A stretch of 36,732 nucleotides of DNA. It comes from an uncultured Oscillospiraceae bacterium. Its GTDB lineage: Bacteria > Bacillota > Clostridia > Oscillospirales > Oscillospiraceae. The DNA lies in assembly GCA_947625965.1 (NCBI GenBank), contig CANQQO010000015.1:1-36732 (forward strand). The letters are read 5' to 3'. Below, in pieces: positions 30,187 to 36,732 of the stretch. A program made the position numbers and the translations under genes. The notes below the pieces were generated by a model that made no database searches, had not been told where the DNA came from, and saw only the letters and a list, made by a program, of their open reading frames with translations. Numbering within the stretch: position 1 is the first letter of the stretch; every line of letters begins with the position of its first letter.

Positions 30187-30705
30187 ATGACAGAATTGGA
30201 AGCCCTGCTCCGGGCCCACGCCGGCCGGTATTCCAAAATGGAACCCGCCGACGCGGTGAAGCTCCTCTATCAAAATGAGTTTGGCGGAGGACACCTGATC
30301 CGGGACGCGGAAGGGTGTCTGGCCTATCTTCGTGCGGAATACGACGCCGTGTCCCACGATCCCGACGCGCCTCTATTGGAGAACCTGGGCGGGGGACTGG
30401 TGCGGCTCATGCTCCCGGCGCTGGATGCGGAGGAATATCCCCTGGAGCAGGTCGCCCGGGATTTTATCCGCTCCGCCCAGGTCCACCGGGGACGGATGGA
30501 GGCGTTTCTGGCAAAGCTCCGAGTCCTGGAAGCGGCGGCGGAGGCGGGGGTGTTTGCCTTCTCACCGGAGGCGTTAGCGGCGTATTTGAGCGCCTACCGT
30601 GCCCGGGGCTGTCCCCCGGTGTCCCACAGCGATGCCTACCGGCGAGCCTATCACCCGGCCTACCGGGTCATGGTCCGGGCGCTGCTGCCGGAAAAGTACC
30701 GATAG
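30187..30705 (+). CDS. Conserved hypothetical protein
   Basis: A 172-residue soluble protein that I cannot assign. It is mostly helical in character. Motif-like parts: MEPADAVKLLYQNEFGGGHLIRD near the N-terminus, GGGLVRLML in the middle and PPVSHSDAYRRAYHPAYRVM near the C-terminus, where His, Asp and Tyr residues cluster as in an active or binding site. AGGAGG lies 6 bases before the ATG. The 120 bases between it and the MATE gene hold only a short hairpin, so it could be co-transcribed with it. It ends before a strong convergent terminator. Confidence 0.8.
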   Translation: MTELEALLRAHAGRYSKMEPADAVKLLYQNEFGGGHLIRDAEGCLAYLRAEYDAVSHDPDAPLLENLGGGLVRLMLPALDAEEYPLEQVARDFIRSAQVHRGRMEAFLAKLRVLEAAAEAGVFAFSPEALAAYLSAYRARGCPPVSHSDAYRRAYHPAYRVMVRALLPEKYR

Positions 30706-30781
30706 TGATCTTCTTTGCCAGTCGAAGAAAAGACTTCATGGCCGTTTTGCTCGCCGCCGCGCGACGACCGCGAAACGGGAC

Positions 30782-30828
30782 CACGATTCCTCCCGCGATC
30801 ATTGAATCGCGGGAGGAATCGTGCTTTT
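30782..30828. terminator. Strong terminator between convergent genes
   Basis: Perfect 18-bp stem (30782-30799 with 30806-30823), loop CATTGA, then CTTTT on the plus strand. A second GC-rich hairpin (GCCCCGG/CCGGGGC, 30829-30849) follows and may stop transcription of the minus-strand cotJ genes. Confidence 0.88.
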
Positions 30829-30857
30829 GCCCCGGCTTTCCGCCGGGGCAAACCGCG

Positions 30858-31454
30858 TCAAATATCCATGGCCGGATTCATGTAGTACACATTTTTCTGG
30901 TTCAGCTTTTCCCGCAGGAGCTGCATGGCCTCCCCGAAACGTTGGAAGTGGACGACCTCCCGCTCCCGGAGGAACTTGATGACGTCGTTTACGTCCGGGT
31001 CGTCAGAGAGACGCAGAATGTTGTCGTAGGTCACCCGGGCCTTCTGCTCGGCGGCCAGGTCCTCGGAAAGATCGGCGATGGGATCGCCCTTGACCTCGAT
31101 GGACGCGGCGGTCCAGGGGAAGCCGGAGGCGGCGGTGGGGTAGACGCCTACCGTGTGGTCCACAAAGTAGGGAGCAAAGGCCGGGTCCTTCACCTGGGAT
31201 TCCTTCAGATTCCGGGTAAGCTGGTGAACGATGGCCCCCACCATCTCCAGATGCCCCAGCTCCTCGGTGCCGATATCCGTCAGTAGGCCCTTGAGCTCGT
31301 CGAAGGGCATGGAGTAGCGCTGGGACAGGTAGCGCATGGACGCACCCAGCTCGCCGTCGGGCCCGCCGTACTGGGAGATGATCACAGCCGCCAGGCGGGG
31401 ATTGGGCTTGTCGATCTTCACGGGGTATTGCAGCTTCTTATCATAGACAAACAT
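30858..31454 (-). CDS. cotJC: Spore coat protein CotJC (manganese catalase family)
   Basis: A 198-residue CotJC, a spore coat-associated protein of the manganese catalase family. It begins MFVYDKKLQYPVKI and contains the ferritin-like helices with metal ligands: GELGASMRYLSQRY, IGTEELGHLEMVGAIVHQL, AAEQKARVTYDNIL and REREVVHFQRFGEAM. All expected Glu and His ligands appear present. It is made in the mother cell and lies under the outer coat in Bacillus. GGGAGGG precedes the ATG. It starts 3 bases after the CotJA-CotJB fusion gene, reproducing the cotJABC order. Confidence 0.95.
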   Translation of the reverse strand: MFVYDKKLQYPVKIDKPNPRLAAVIISQYGGPDGELGASMRYLSQRYSMPFDELKGLLTDIGTEELGHLEMVGAIVHQLTRNLKESQVKDPAFAPYFVDHTVGVYPTAASGFPWTAASIEVKGDPIADLSEDLAAEQKARVTYDNILRLSDDPDVNDVIKFLREREVVHFQRFGEAMQLLREKLNQKNVYYMNPAMDI

Positions 31455-31457
31455 GGC

Positions 31458-31901
31458 TCAGCCCTCCCGATTCTGGCAGTACTCCCAGGGCCACGGGTCC
31501 TCCAACCAGCGATAGGGGCCGGTCACGGGGATCCCATGTGCCATGGGGCCGTATTTTTGGGAATACTCCTGCATTCCCTTTTGATAAAGCTCCTGATAGG
31601 TCCGGTACAGGGACAGGGCCTCCTGGTCATCGCAGTGGGTGTCCAGGTACAGCGCCAATTCCTGAATGGCGAAGGCCATCGTCTGAAGCTCCGTCAGGGG
31701 CGTCACCGGCTTCTCCTTCTGATTCACCATGCCCATAAAGGGAAGGTCCAGACCGGGGAACAGGGTCCCGCGGACCAGAGCCTTTCGGGCCTCATACTTG
31801 GGCGGGTCCTCCAACTGGAAGGGCACGTAGGGATTCGCCAGGGGCGCCATGGCCGGCAGACGGCCCTCGCAGCCGGAACGGTCCATTTGCTTGCGGTCCA
31901 A
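31458..31901 (-). CDS. CotJA-CotJB fusion spore coat protein
   Basis: A 147-residue protein that joins what are normally two coat proteins. Residues 22-56 (ANPYVPFQLEDPPKYEARK, then ALVRGTLFPGLDLPF) correspond to CotJA. Residues 68-142 (TELQTMAFAIQELALYLDTH, KYGPM, and EDPWPWEY near the end) correspond to CotJB. The linker is about ten residues. The start is TTG 31901, with GGAGG 7 bases upstream; ATG 31919 would precede the ribosome-binding site. In other spore formers cotJA and cotJB are separate genes of 80-90 residues each. A weak sigma-E-like -10 (CATAGGAT) lies upstream on the minus strand without a good -35. Confidence 0.85.
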   Translation of the reverse strand: MDRKQMDRSGCEGRLPAMAPLANPYVPFQLEDPPKYEARKALVRGTLFPGLDLPFMGMVNQKEKPVTPLTELQTMAFAIQELALYLDTHCDDQEALSLYRTYQELYQKGMQEYSQKYGPMAHGIPVTGPYRWLEDPWPWEYCQNREG

Positions 31902-31982
31902 AGTAATTCCTCCATTCAAATCGGATTGGGATCGACATTCCTGTCGTTCCGGGTCATCCTATGCCGGTTTTCGGCGGTTGGT

Positions 31983-32011
31983 TCATGCGGCGGCGGTCCG
32001 GCGCATAGACC
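31983..32011 (+). promoter_or_regulatory. Candidate sigma-E promoter of cwlD
   Basis: TCATGCG (31983-31989), a 14-base spacer and CATAGACC (32004-32011) partly match the sigma-E pattern (4 of 7 and 6 of 8). cwlD is a sigma-E gene in Bacillus. No sigma-A promoter is visible here. Confidence 0.35.
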
Positions 32012-32046
32012 ATAGGGAAGACCCGATTTTGAAGGAGGCGTTTTCT

Positions 32047-32757
32047 TTGCGTTACAAACGATTGGCCCTGGCGCTGCTGCCGGTTTACATTCTGTGCCTG
32101 GGGGGCCTGCTGCTGTCGGCGGTCTGGGGCAGCCGGGCGGTGACGGCGATCACGCAGACCGCCCCCCTGACCGGGCGGCGGTGCGTCATCATCGACGCCG
32201 GTCACGGCGGGGAGGACGGCGGGGCCACCTCCTGCACCGGCGTTTTGGAGAGCCGGCTGAATCTTGAGATCGCTCTGAAGCTCAACGACCTGCTCCATCT
32301 GCTGGGCTACGACACCGCCATGGTCCGGACCACCGACGTCTCCGTCTATACCCAGGGGACCACCATCGCCGCCAAAAAGGCGTCCGATCTCAAGGAGCGG
32401 GTAAAGCTGGTCAACGGGACGGAAAACGGTCTGCTGATCAGCATCCACCAGAACACCTTTTCCGACAGCCGGTACAGCGGCGCCCAGGTCTTTTTCTCCC
32501 GGAATACCGAGAGCCGGGCCCTGGCAAAGGCCCTGCAGGCGGCTCTGGCGGAGTATCTGAACCCAGGGAGCCAGCGGCAGCCCAAGCGGGCCACAGGGGT
32601 ATACCTGATGGAGCACATCGACCGGCCCGGGGCCCTGATCGAGTGTGGCTTTCTGTCTAACCCCGAGGAGGAGGCCAAGCTCCGGGACCCGGAGTATCAG
32701 CGGCGGCTCTGCTGCGTCATCGCGGCGACACTGAGCAATTTCCTTGACCAGGAGTAG
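32047..32757 (+). CDS. cwlD: N-acetylmuramoyl-L-alanine amidase, CwlD-like
   Basis: A 236-residue Amidase_3 protein, the same length as Bacillus CwlD. One N-terminal membrane segment or signal (about 8-30) precedes the domain. Zinc-site and catalytic segments: IIDAGHGGEDGGATS, LESRLNLEIALKL, SIHQNTF and ALIECGFLSNPEEE. CwlD removes stem peptides during formation of the muramic-lactam in the spore cortex, which is needed for germination. A general amidase is the alternative. The start is TTG 32047, with AAGGAGG 8 bases upstream; the frame upstream is antisense to the cotJ gene. The radA promoter lies across its 3' end. Confidence 0.85.
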   Translation: MRYKRLALALLPVYILCLGGLLLSAVWGSRAVTAITQTAPLTGRRCVIIDAGHGGEDGGATSCTGVLESRLNLEIALKLNDLLHLLGYDTAMVRTTDVSVYTQGTTIAAKKASDLKERVKLVNGTENGLLISIHQNTFSDSRYSGAQVFFSRNTESRALAKALQAALAEYLNPGSQRQPKRATGVYLMEHIDRPGALIECGFLSNPEEEAKLRDPEYQRRLCCVIAATLSNFLDQE

Positions 32758-32772
32758 ATTCTTTGCTATAAT
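32744..32772 (+). promoter_or_regulatory. Promoter of radA
   Basis: -35 TTGACC (32744-32749, inside the end of cwlD), a 17-base spacer and a perfect -10 TATAAT (32767-32772). Confidence 0.85.
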
Positions 32773-32799
32773 GGAAAAAACACAAAGAAGGAACGCGCT

Positions 32800-34173
32800 A
32801 TGGCAAAGAACAAGACCGTCTTTTTCTGCACCGCCTGCGGAAACGAGACCCCCAAGTGGCAGGGCCGCTGTCCCGCCTGTGGAGCCTGGAACACCCTGGA
32901 AGAACACGTGGAAAAGCCCGTCCCAATGGGGAAGGGGAGAGGGCCGTCTCCCGCAGCCAAGCGGCCCCAGCGCCTCTCTCAGATCGAGTCCGGCGGGGAA
33001 CTGCGCTTCTCCACAGGGCTGGGTGAACTGGACCGGGTCCTGGGCGGCGGCGCGGTGGCCGGGTCGCTGGTGCTGGTGGGCGGCGCGCCGGGGATCGGCA
33101 AGTCCACGCTGCTGCTGCAGATCTGCAACCGGCTGTGCCGGGAGCGGAGCGTCCTCTACGTCTCCGGCGAGGAGAGCGAGAGCCAGCTAAAGCTCCGGGC
33201 GGTCCGGCTGCGGGTGGAGCCGGAAGAGCTCTACATTCTCTCCGAGACCCGGCTTTCCGATATTTTGGAGGCGGTGGAGGAGATGAAGCCTGACATCCTC
33301 ATCGTAGACTCCATCCAAACCCTCTATAACGAGGAAAACGAGTCCTCTCCCGGCAGCGTCTCCCAGGTGAAGGACTGCACCATGGCCCTGATGCACCTGA
33401 GCAAGGCCCGGGGCGTCACCGTCTTCGTGGTGGGACATATCAACAAGGACGGCAATATCGCCGGACCCAAGGTTCTGGAGCACATGGTGGACTGCGTCCT
33501 CTATTTCGAGGGGGACCCCAACACCTCCTACCGGCTCCTTCGGGCGGCGAAAAACCGCTTTGGCTCCACCAATGAGATCGGCGTCTTTGAAATGCTGGAC
33601 GGCGGGCTGGCGGAGGTGCCCAATCCGTCCCAGCTCCTCCTGTCGGGCCGGCCGGCGGGAGCCTCCGGGACCTGCGTGGCCTGCGTCATGGAGGGCACCC
33701 GGCCGGTGCTGGCGGAGGTCCAGGTCTTGGTGGCCAAAAGCGCCCTCAGCGTCCCCCGGCGGACCGCCGACGGCTTCGATTTCAACCGTGCGGCGCTGCT
33801 GCTGGCGGTGGCGGAGCGGCGGGGCGGCATGAAGCTGGGCTATTTCGACGCCTACATCAACGTCATCGGCGGCCTGCGGCTGGACGAGCCGGGGGCGGAT
33901 CTGCCCCTGATCCTGGCGGCGGCCTCCTCCTACCGGGACGTGCCCATGGACCACGGACTGGCCGCCATCGGCGAGGTGGGGCTGACCGGGGAGGTCCGGG
34001 CCGTGTCCCACCTGAACCAGCGCTTGGCCGAGGCGGCCAGACTGGGCTTTACCAAGTGCGTGATCCCCCGGGGCGGCGGGGAAAAGCTGGAGATTCCCCA
34101 GGGCCTGACGGTCTACCGGGTGCGGAACATCCGGGAGGCCATCGAGACAGCCCTTTCTACGGAGCAGGCATAA
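32800..34173 (+). CDS. radA: DNA repair protein RadA (Sms)
   Basis: A 457-residue RadA, a RecA-like helicase that aids branch migration in homologous recombination. The N-terminal zinc finger has Cys10, Cys13, Cys24 and Cys27. Walker A GAPGIGKSTLL is near residue 95. The RadA-specific KNRFG motif is at 251-255. The C-terminal third is the Lon-like domain (NVIGGLRLDEPGADLPL; GLAAIGEVGLTGEVR). It is complete and of normal length. AAGAAGGAA precedes the ATG. Its own promoter overlaps the upstream gene. Confidence 0.97.
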   Translation: MAKNKTVFFCTACGNETPKWQGRCPACGAWNTLEEHVEKPVPMGKGRGPSPAAKRPQRLSQIESGGELRFSTGLGELDRVLGGGAVAGSLVLVGGAPGIGKSTLLLQICNRLCRERSVLYVSGEESESQLKLRAVRLRVEPEELYILSETRLSDILEAVEEMKPDILIVDSIQTLYNEENESSPGSVSQVKDCTMALMHLSKARGVTVFVVGHINKDGNIAGPKVLEHMVDCVLYFEGDPNTSYRLLRAAKNRFGSTNEIGVFEMLDGGLAEVPNPSQLLLSGRPAGASGTCVACVMEGTRPVLAEVQVLVAKSALSVPRRTADGFDFNRAALLLAVAERRGGMKLGYFDAYINVIGGLRLDEPGADLPLILAAASSYRDVPMDHGLAAIGEVGLTGEVRAVSHLNQRLAEAARLGFTKCVIPRGGGEKLEIPQGLTVYRVRNIREAIETALSTEQA

Positions 34174-34212
34174 ATGTTTACGGTTTGTTAAAAACTATTT
34201 AATATTTTCCCC

Positions 34213-34241
34213 TTGACTCTTGGCCCAAAATCCACTAAAAT
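34213..34241 (+). promoter_or_regulatory. Promoter of the small RNA at 34248
   Basis: -35 TTGACT (34213-34218), a 17-base spacer and -10 TAAAAT (34236-34241), in a gap with no plus-strand gene downstream until pfkA. Confidence 0.8.
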
Positions 34242-34247
34242 AGAGGC

Positions 34248-34420
34248 AAAGAGAAGAAGCCTAAGAAGGCTTCGGAAGGACTTTGGGTTTTATCTGTTCT
34301 GTTGCTTTTTGGCGGAGGGCCTCGCCGCCAGCTCGACGTATTCGGTCGCGGGTCGCATCAGAATTGTTTAAGAAAACAGCCAAAAAATGGATTTCCCCCT
34401 CCATTTTTTGGCTGTTTTAT
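34248..34420 (+). ncRNA. Candidate stand-alone small RNA, about 173 nt
   Basis: The 274-base gap between radA and the convergent HIT gene has a good promoter, a structured stretch and a strong terminator but no reading frame with a ribosome-binding site. Hairpins: GAAGCC/GGCTTC (around 34255-34272), a GC-rich TGGCGG/CCGCCA stem (about 34310-34330), a CGAC/GTCG stem (about 34334-34348), then the terminator. I could not identify it as 6S, SRP, tmRNA or RNase P RNA from their conserved motifs. It may be a lineage-specific regulatory RNA or a very divergent 6S RNA. Confidence 0.6.
34373..34418 (+). terminator. Terminator of the small RNA
   Basis: A perfect 19-bp stem (34373-34391 with 34400-34418) with an 8-base C-rich loop. 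The 3' arm ends in TTTT, followed by ATTG. The mirror strand also ends in a T-run, so it may also stop the HIT operon coming from the right. Confidence 0.9.
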
Positions 34421-34447
34421 TGCGTCTTAGGGATTAACGAAGGATAA

Positions 34448-34897
34448 TCATGCCCTGTTCAGCTCCGTGAGCAGCTTTCGCCTCATTTCCGCCAATTCCG
34501 CCTCCGTCGGGCGGGTCTCGTCGCTGTACATCCGCTCCATGGGATACAGCCAGACGGGGCCCTTCCCGTATTTGCCAAGGTCGCCCTTCACCCTGGGGAA
34601 CAGATGCCAATGCAGATGCGCGTCACCCATCCCAAGGAGCTCATAATTCATCTTCTCCGCCCGGAACGCCTTTGAAACCGCCTCGGCCACAAGGGTCATT
34701 TCTTCCAAAAACGCCGCCCGTTCCGCCTTTTCCAGGTGGAAAAGCTCCGTGCAGCCGTGCCGTTTGTATAAAAACAGGGTATATCCGTAAAAATGCTGAT
34801 GATCCCCGATTACCACATAGCCGGTGTCCAGCTCTTTGACAAAATAGGGGTTCGTCCCATTCTGGATCCTGCGGATCCTGTCGCATATCAGACACAT
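34448..34897 (-). CDS. HIT-family nucleotide hydrolase/transferase
   Basis: A 149-residue histidine-triad protein. The triad is in HLHWHLFPR (His94, His96, His98), and the N-terminus MCLICDRI and YTLFLYKRH fit the HIT fold. Such proteins hydrolyse dinucleoside polyphosphates or AMP-conjugates. The N-terminal CxxC is common in the family. GGCGGAA lies shortly before the ATG. It is 47 bases downstream of the recombinase gene on the same strand. Confidence 0.9.
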   Translation of the reverse strand: MCLICDRIRRIQNGTNPYFVKELDTGYVVIGDHQHFYGYTLFLYKRHGCTELFHLEKAERAAFLEEMTLVAEAVSKAFRAEKMNYELLGMGDAHLHWHLFPRVKGDLGKYGKGPVWLYPMERMYSDETRPTEAELAEMRRKLLTELNRA

Positions 34898-34944
34898 ATC
34901 ATTTTCCGCCTTTCGTTTTCGATCTGGATGGGCAGGGGAGGGGA

Positions 34945-35952
34945 TCAGTCCTCCTCCGGCAGGAGGTCCAGCTTGGACAGGGGATTGGCCTGGGCGGCGA
35001 TCTTCAGCTCCGTGTTTTCAATGTGGGTGTAGATCTGGGTGGTGTTCAGATTTTCATGACCAAGGACTTCCTGGACCGTCTTCACATCCACGCCGCCGGA
35101 GAGCATCATGGTGGCGGCGGTGTGGCGCAGCTTGTGCGCGGAGAACTGGGAGGCGTCCAGTCCCGCCGCCAGGAGGTATTTTTTTACCAGCCGATGGACC
35201 GCCGTGACGCTGATCCGGTTGCCGTCCCGGGAGCCGAACAGGGCCCGATTGTCCGTCAAAACTTTTTTGTTGCGTTCGGGCAGGTAGGCGTCGATAGCCT
35301 TCCGACAGGGCGTGCCGAAATAGACGAACCGCTCCTTATTGCCCTTGCCGACCACGCGGATCCGATCCTCGTAAACATCCGTCAGGTTCAGGCCCACCAG
35401 CTCGCTGCGCCGGATGCCGCAGTTGAGAAAGAGCATCAAAATGGCGTAGTCCCGCTTGGCGTTGGGGCCGGAAACGGCCTGAAGCAGCGCGGCGGACTGT
35501 TCCATGGTCAGATATCTGGGCAGGCTTTTCCGGAGCTTGGGATATTCCAGATCGGCCACCGGATTGTCCTTGAGCTGCTTGGTCCGCACCGTCAGATATT
35601 TGTAGAAGGATTTAATGGCGGAGAGCTTCCGGGCCCGGGCGGAGGCGGCAATGCCATATTCCGGCGCGGCGGAATCGGGATTGACGGCCCGGTCGTTGGC
35701 CAGGTAGGATAAAAAGTCGAAAATCTCCGAGGACGTGATGGTGGACAGAAAATCCACATCCACGTCCCGGATGTCGATGGCGTCCAGGTCGCTGTGCAGC
35801 GGCATATCCTGACGCATGAGCTTCAAGAAACGAAGAAACATCCGCAGGTCCAAATAGTATTCCTGGATGGTGAGCTGAGACTGGCCCATGATGGTCTCAT
35901 GGTAGGCCAGAAAATCCCGCAAGATCTGCGGGCAATCGCTGTATCGCTTCAT
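34945..35952 (-). CDS. Tyrosine recombinase, XerC/XerD-like
   Basis: A 335-residue tyrosine recombinase. The N-terminal SAM-like DNA-binding domain (about 10-125) is followed by the catalytic domain with Arg181 (GIRRSEL), Lys203 (KGNKER), His273 and Arg276 (HKLRH), His299 (GHENL) and Tyr308 (IYTHI). All catalytic residues are present. Such enzymes resolve chromosome dimers or move elements; no element ends are visible here, so a Xer-type housekeeping role is likelier. ATG 35952 is chosen because GGAGG lies 5 bases upstream. It is slightly longer than XerC, by a linker near residues 80-105. The promoter overlaps a perfect inverted repeat. Confidence 0.93.
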   Translation of the reverse strand: MKRYSDCPQILRDFLAYHETIMGQSQLTIQEYYLDLRMFLRFLKLMRQDMPLHSDLDAIDIRDVDVDFLSTITSSEIFDFLSYLANDRAVNPDSAAPEYGIAASARARKLSAIKSFYKYLTVRTKQLKDNPVADLEYPKLRKSLPRYLTMEQSAALLQAVSGPNAKRDYAILMLFLNCGIRRSELVGLNLTDVYEDRIRVVGKGNKERFVYFGTPCRKAIDAYLPERNKKVLTDNRALFGSRDGNRISVTAVHRLVKKYLLAAGLDASQFSAHKLRHTAATMMLSGGVDVKTVQEVLGHENLNTTQIYTHIENTELKIAAQANPLSKLDLLPEED

Positions 35953-36001
35953 AGGCGCCTCCAAAGGGTGAAAAGGATGTCGGTCGCGGCCTGACGGGTA
36001 T

Positions 36002-36030
36002 ATGATAGCACAGATCCACTCCTAACGCAA
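36002..36030 (-). promoter_or_regulatory. Promoter of the recombinase gene
   Basis: On the minus strand, -35 TTGCGT (36030-36025), a 17-base spacer and -10 TATCAT (36007-36002). The -35 box lies inside the inverted repeat at 36024-36053. Confidence 0.65.
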
Positions 36031-36053
36031 CAAAATTTTTATTTTGTTGCGTT
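36024..36053. promoter_or_regulatory. Perfect 13-bp inverted repeat, possible operator
   Basis: AACGCAACAAAAT and its exact complement are separated by TTTT. It covers the -35 box of the recombinase promoter and lies about 100 bases upstream of the pfkA promoter. Its placement fits a repressor site; a cruciform or a terminator for an unseen transcript are alternatives. Confidence 0.55.
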
Positions 36054-36150
36054 GGATGGGACAATGCCCCAGCGCTCCCCTTTACAATACCACCGGCGGC
36101 CGGCGCTGTCAAGAGCGCTCTTTTTCGGCAAAAAGTTTTTCGATTTCATC

Positions 36151-36179
36151 TTTACATTTTGCTCCAACGGGGGTACAAT
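36151..36179 (+). promoter_or_regulatory. Promoter of pfkA
   Basis: -35 TTTACA (36151-36156), a 17-base spacer and -10 TACAAT (36174-36179), then AAAGGAGG at 36196-36203. Confidence 0.8.
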
Positions 36180-36213
36180 AGATACAGATTTTACCAAAGG
36201 AGGCAATCCTTCC

Positions 36214-36732
36214 ATGAGCATCAAGAGAATCGGCGTCCTCACCAGCGGCGGTGACGCGCCGGGCATGAACCCCTGCGTCCGGGCGGTGGTCCGTACCGCA
36301 TTGTATCATAATATCGAGTGCTTCGGCATCCGCCGTGGTTGGCAGGGCCTGATCACCGGCGACATCATCCGGCTGGACGAAAAAAGCGTGGCCCACATCA
36401 TCAACCGAGGCGGCACCATCCTCTACACCGCGCGGAGCCAGGAATTTATGACCGAGGAAGGGCAGAAAAAAGCAGTCTCCACTTGTAAATTCCTCGGGCT
36501 GGACGGCATCGTGGCCATCGGCGGCGACGGCACCTTCCGGGGCGCTCTGGCCCTGAGCAAGTACGGCATCAACGTGGTGGGCATTCCCGGCACCATCGAC
36601 AACGACATTAGCTGCACAAACTACTGCATCGGCTTCGACACCGCCGCCAACACCGCCATCGAGTGCATCGACAAGCTGCGGGACACCATGCAGTCCCACG
36701 AGCGCTGCTCCGTGGTGGAGGTCATGGGCCGG
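36214..36732 (+). CDS. pfkA: 6-phosphofructokinase, 5' part (cut by window end)
   Basis: The first 173 residues of an ATP-dependent phosphofructokinase, the committed step of glycolysis (fructose 6-phosphate to fructose 1,6-bisphosphate). Visible motifs are GVLTSGGDAPGMN (nucleotide binding), AIGGDGTFRGA (catalytic glycine-rich loop) and GIPGTIDNDI (catalytic Asp). The GGDGT form points to ATP and not pyrophosphate as donor, though this is not decisive. The frame is open to the end of the window and the remaining half is outside. AAAGGAGG lies 10 bases before the ATG, with a clear sigma-A promoter upstream. Confidence 0.96.
   Translation, partial: MSIKRIGVLTSGGDAPGMNPCVRAVVRTALYHNIECFGIRRGWQGLITGDIIRLDEKSVAHIINRGGTILYTARSQEFMTEEGQKKAVSTCKFLGLDGIVAIGGDGTFRGALALSKYGINVVGIPGTIDNDISCTNYCIGFDTAANTAIECIDKLRDTMQSHERCSVVEVMGR

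Noticed and set aside
34248..34420. Assignment as 6S RNA
   Set aside because: Length and promoter would fit, but I do not see the closing stem between 5' and 3' ends with a large central bulge. Left as an unassigned RNA.
1..36732. CRISPR arrays, tRNA or rRNA genes, prophage
   Set aside because: No regularly spaced repeats, no recognisable tRNA or rRNA sequences and no phage gene clusters were seen; the tyrosine recombinase lacks att-like repeats or accessory cargo.

Overview
The window reads as a chromosomal segment of a GC-rich, endospore-forming member of the Clostridia, most like the Oscillospiraceae (clostridial cluster IV). The sporulation genes show this directly: a complete spoIIIAA-AH operon, a SpoIIIE/FtsK translocase, CotJ spore-coat proteins and a CwlD-like amidase. 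Firmicute gene orders such as tepA near spoIIIE and asp23-nusB-xseA-xseB-ispA agree. Placement at family level is inference from gene content and composition. I see no tRNA, rRNA, CRISPR array, prophage or intact insertion sequence. Most vegetative promoters I can recognise have exactly 17 bases between the -35 and -10 boxes.

Layout. 178-3434: a minus-strand operon (ybaK, CAP-domain lipoprotein, TSCPD protein), then plus-strand tepA and a minus-strand HAM1-like NTP pyrophosphatase. 3531-7223: a degenerate UppP/BacA homologue followed by spoIIIE, ending at a strong terminator. 7228-8252: a DUF2089 regulator with two small membrane proteins that share a C-terminal IQDL tail. 8361-8613: first copy of a structured intergenic repeat. 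8665-13176: spoIIIAA-AH, the mother-cell channel operon, behind a sigma-E-like promoter. 13271-14932: a membrane-anchored transglutaminase-like protein. 14938-15228: second copy of the repeat. 15322-19345: asp23, nusB, a TsaD paralogue, xseA, xseB and ispA. 19402-23162 (minus): a YdjG/YdjH(TPM)/YdjI(SPFH)-type membrane-stress module plus a GNAT acetyltransferase. 23295-25832: mutT, an iron-sulphur aldo/keto reductase, a flavin reductase-like protein and a YgjP-type metallopeptidase. 25933-28544: a ParB-like/BMP fusion translationally coupled to a metallophosphoesterase. 28550-30066: a structured leader with a terminator and a MATE transporter. 30187-34173: a hypothetical gene, cotJC and a cotJA-cotJB fusion (minus), cwlD and radA. 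34213-34420: an apparent stand-alone small RNA. 34448-35952 (minus): a HIT protein and a tyrosine recombinase. 36214 to the end: the 5' part of pfkA.

How the parts fit. Several blocks serve sporulation: DNA translocation into the forespore (SpoIIIE), the mother-cell half of the feeding-tube channel (SpoIIIA), the coat (CotJ) and cortex maturation (CwlD). The rest is housekeeping: NusB, ExoVII, isoprenoid synthesis, RadA and phosphofructokinase. The least explained elements are the two repeat copies, whose internal and flanking hairpins differ in sequence but keep their pairing; the leader before the MATE gene; the promoter-to-terminator RNA at 34248-34420; and the ParB-like/BMP plus phosphoesterase pair.
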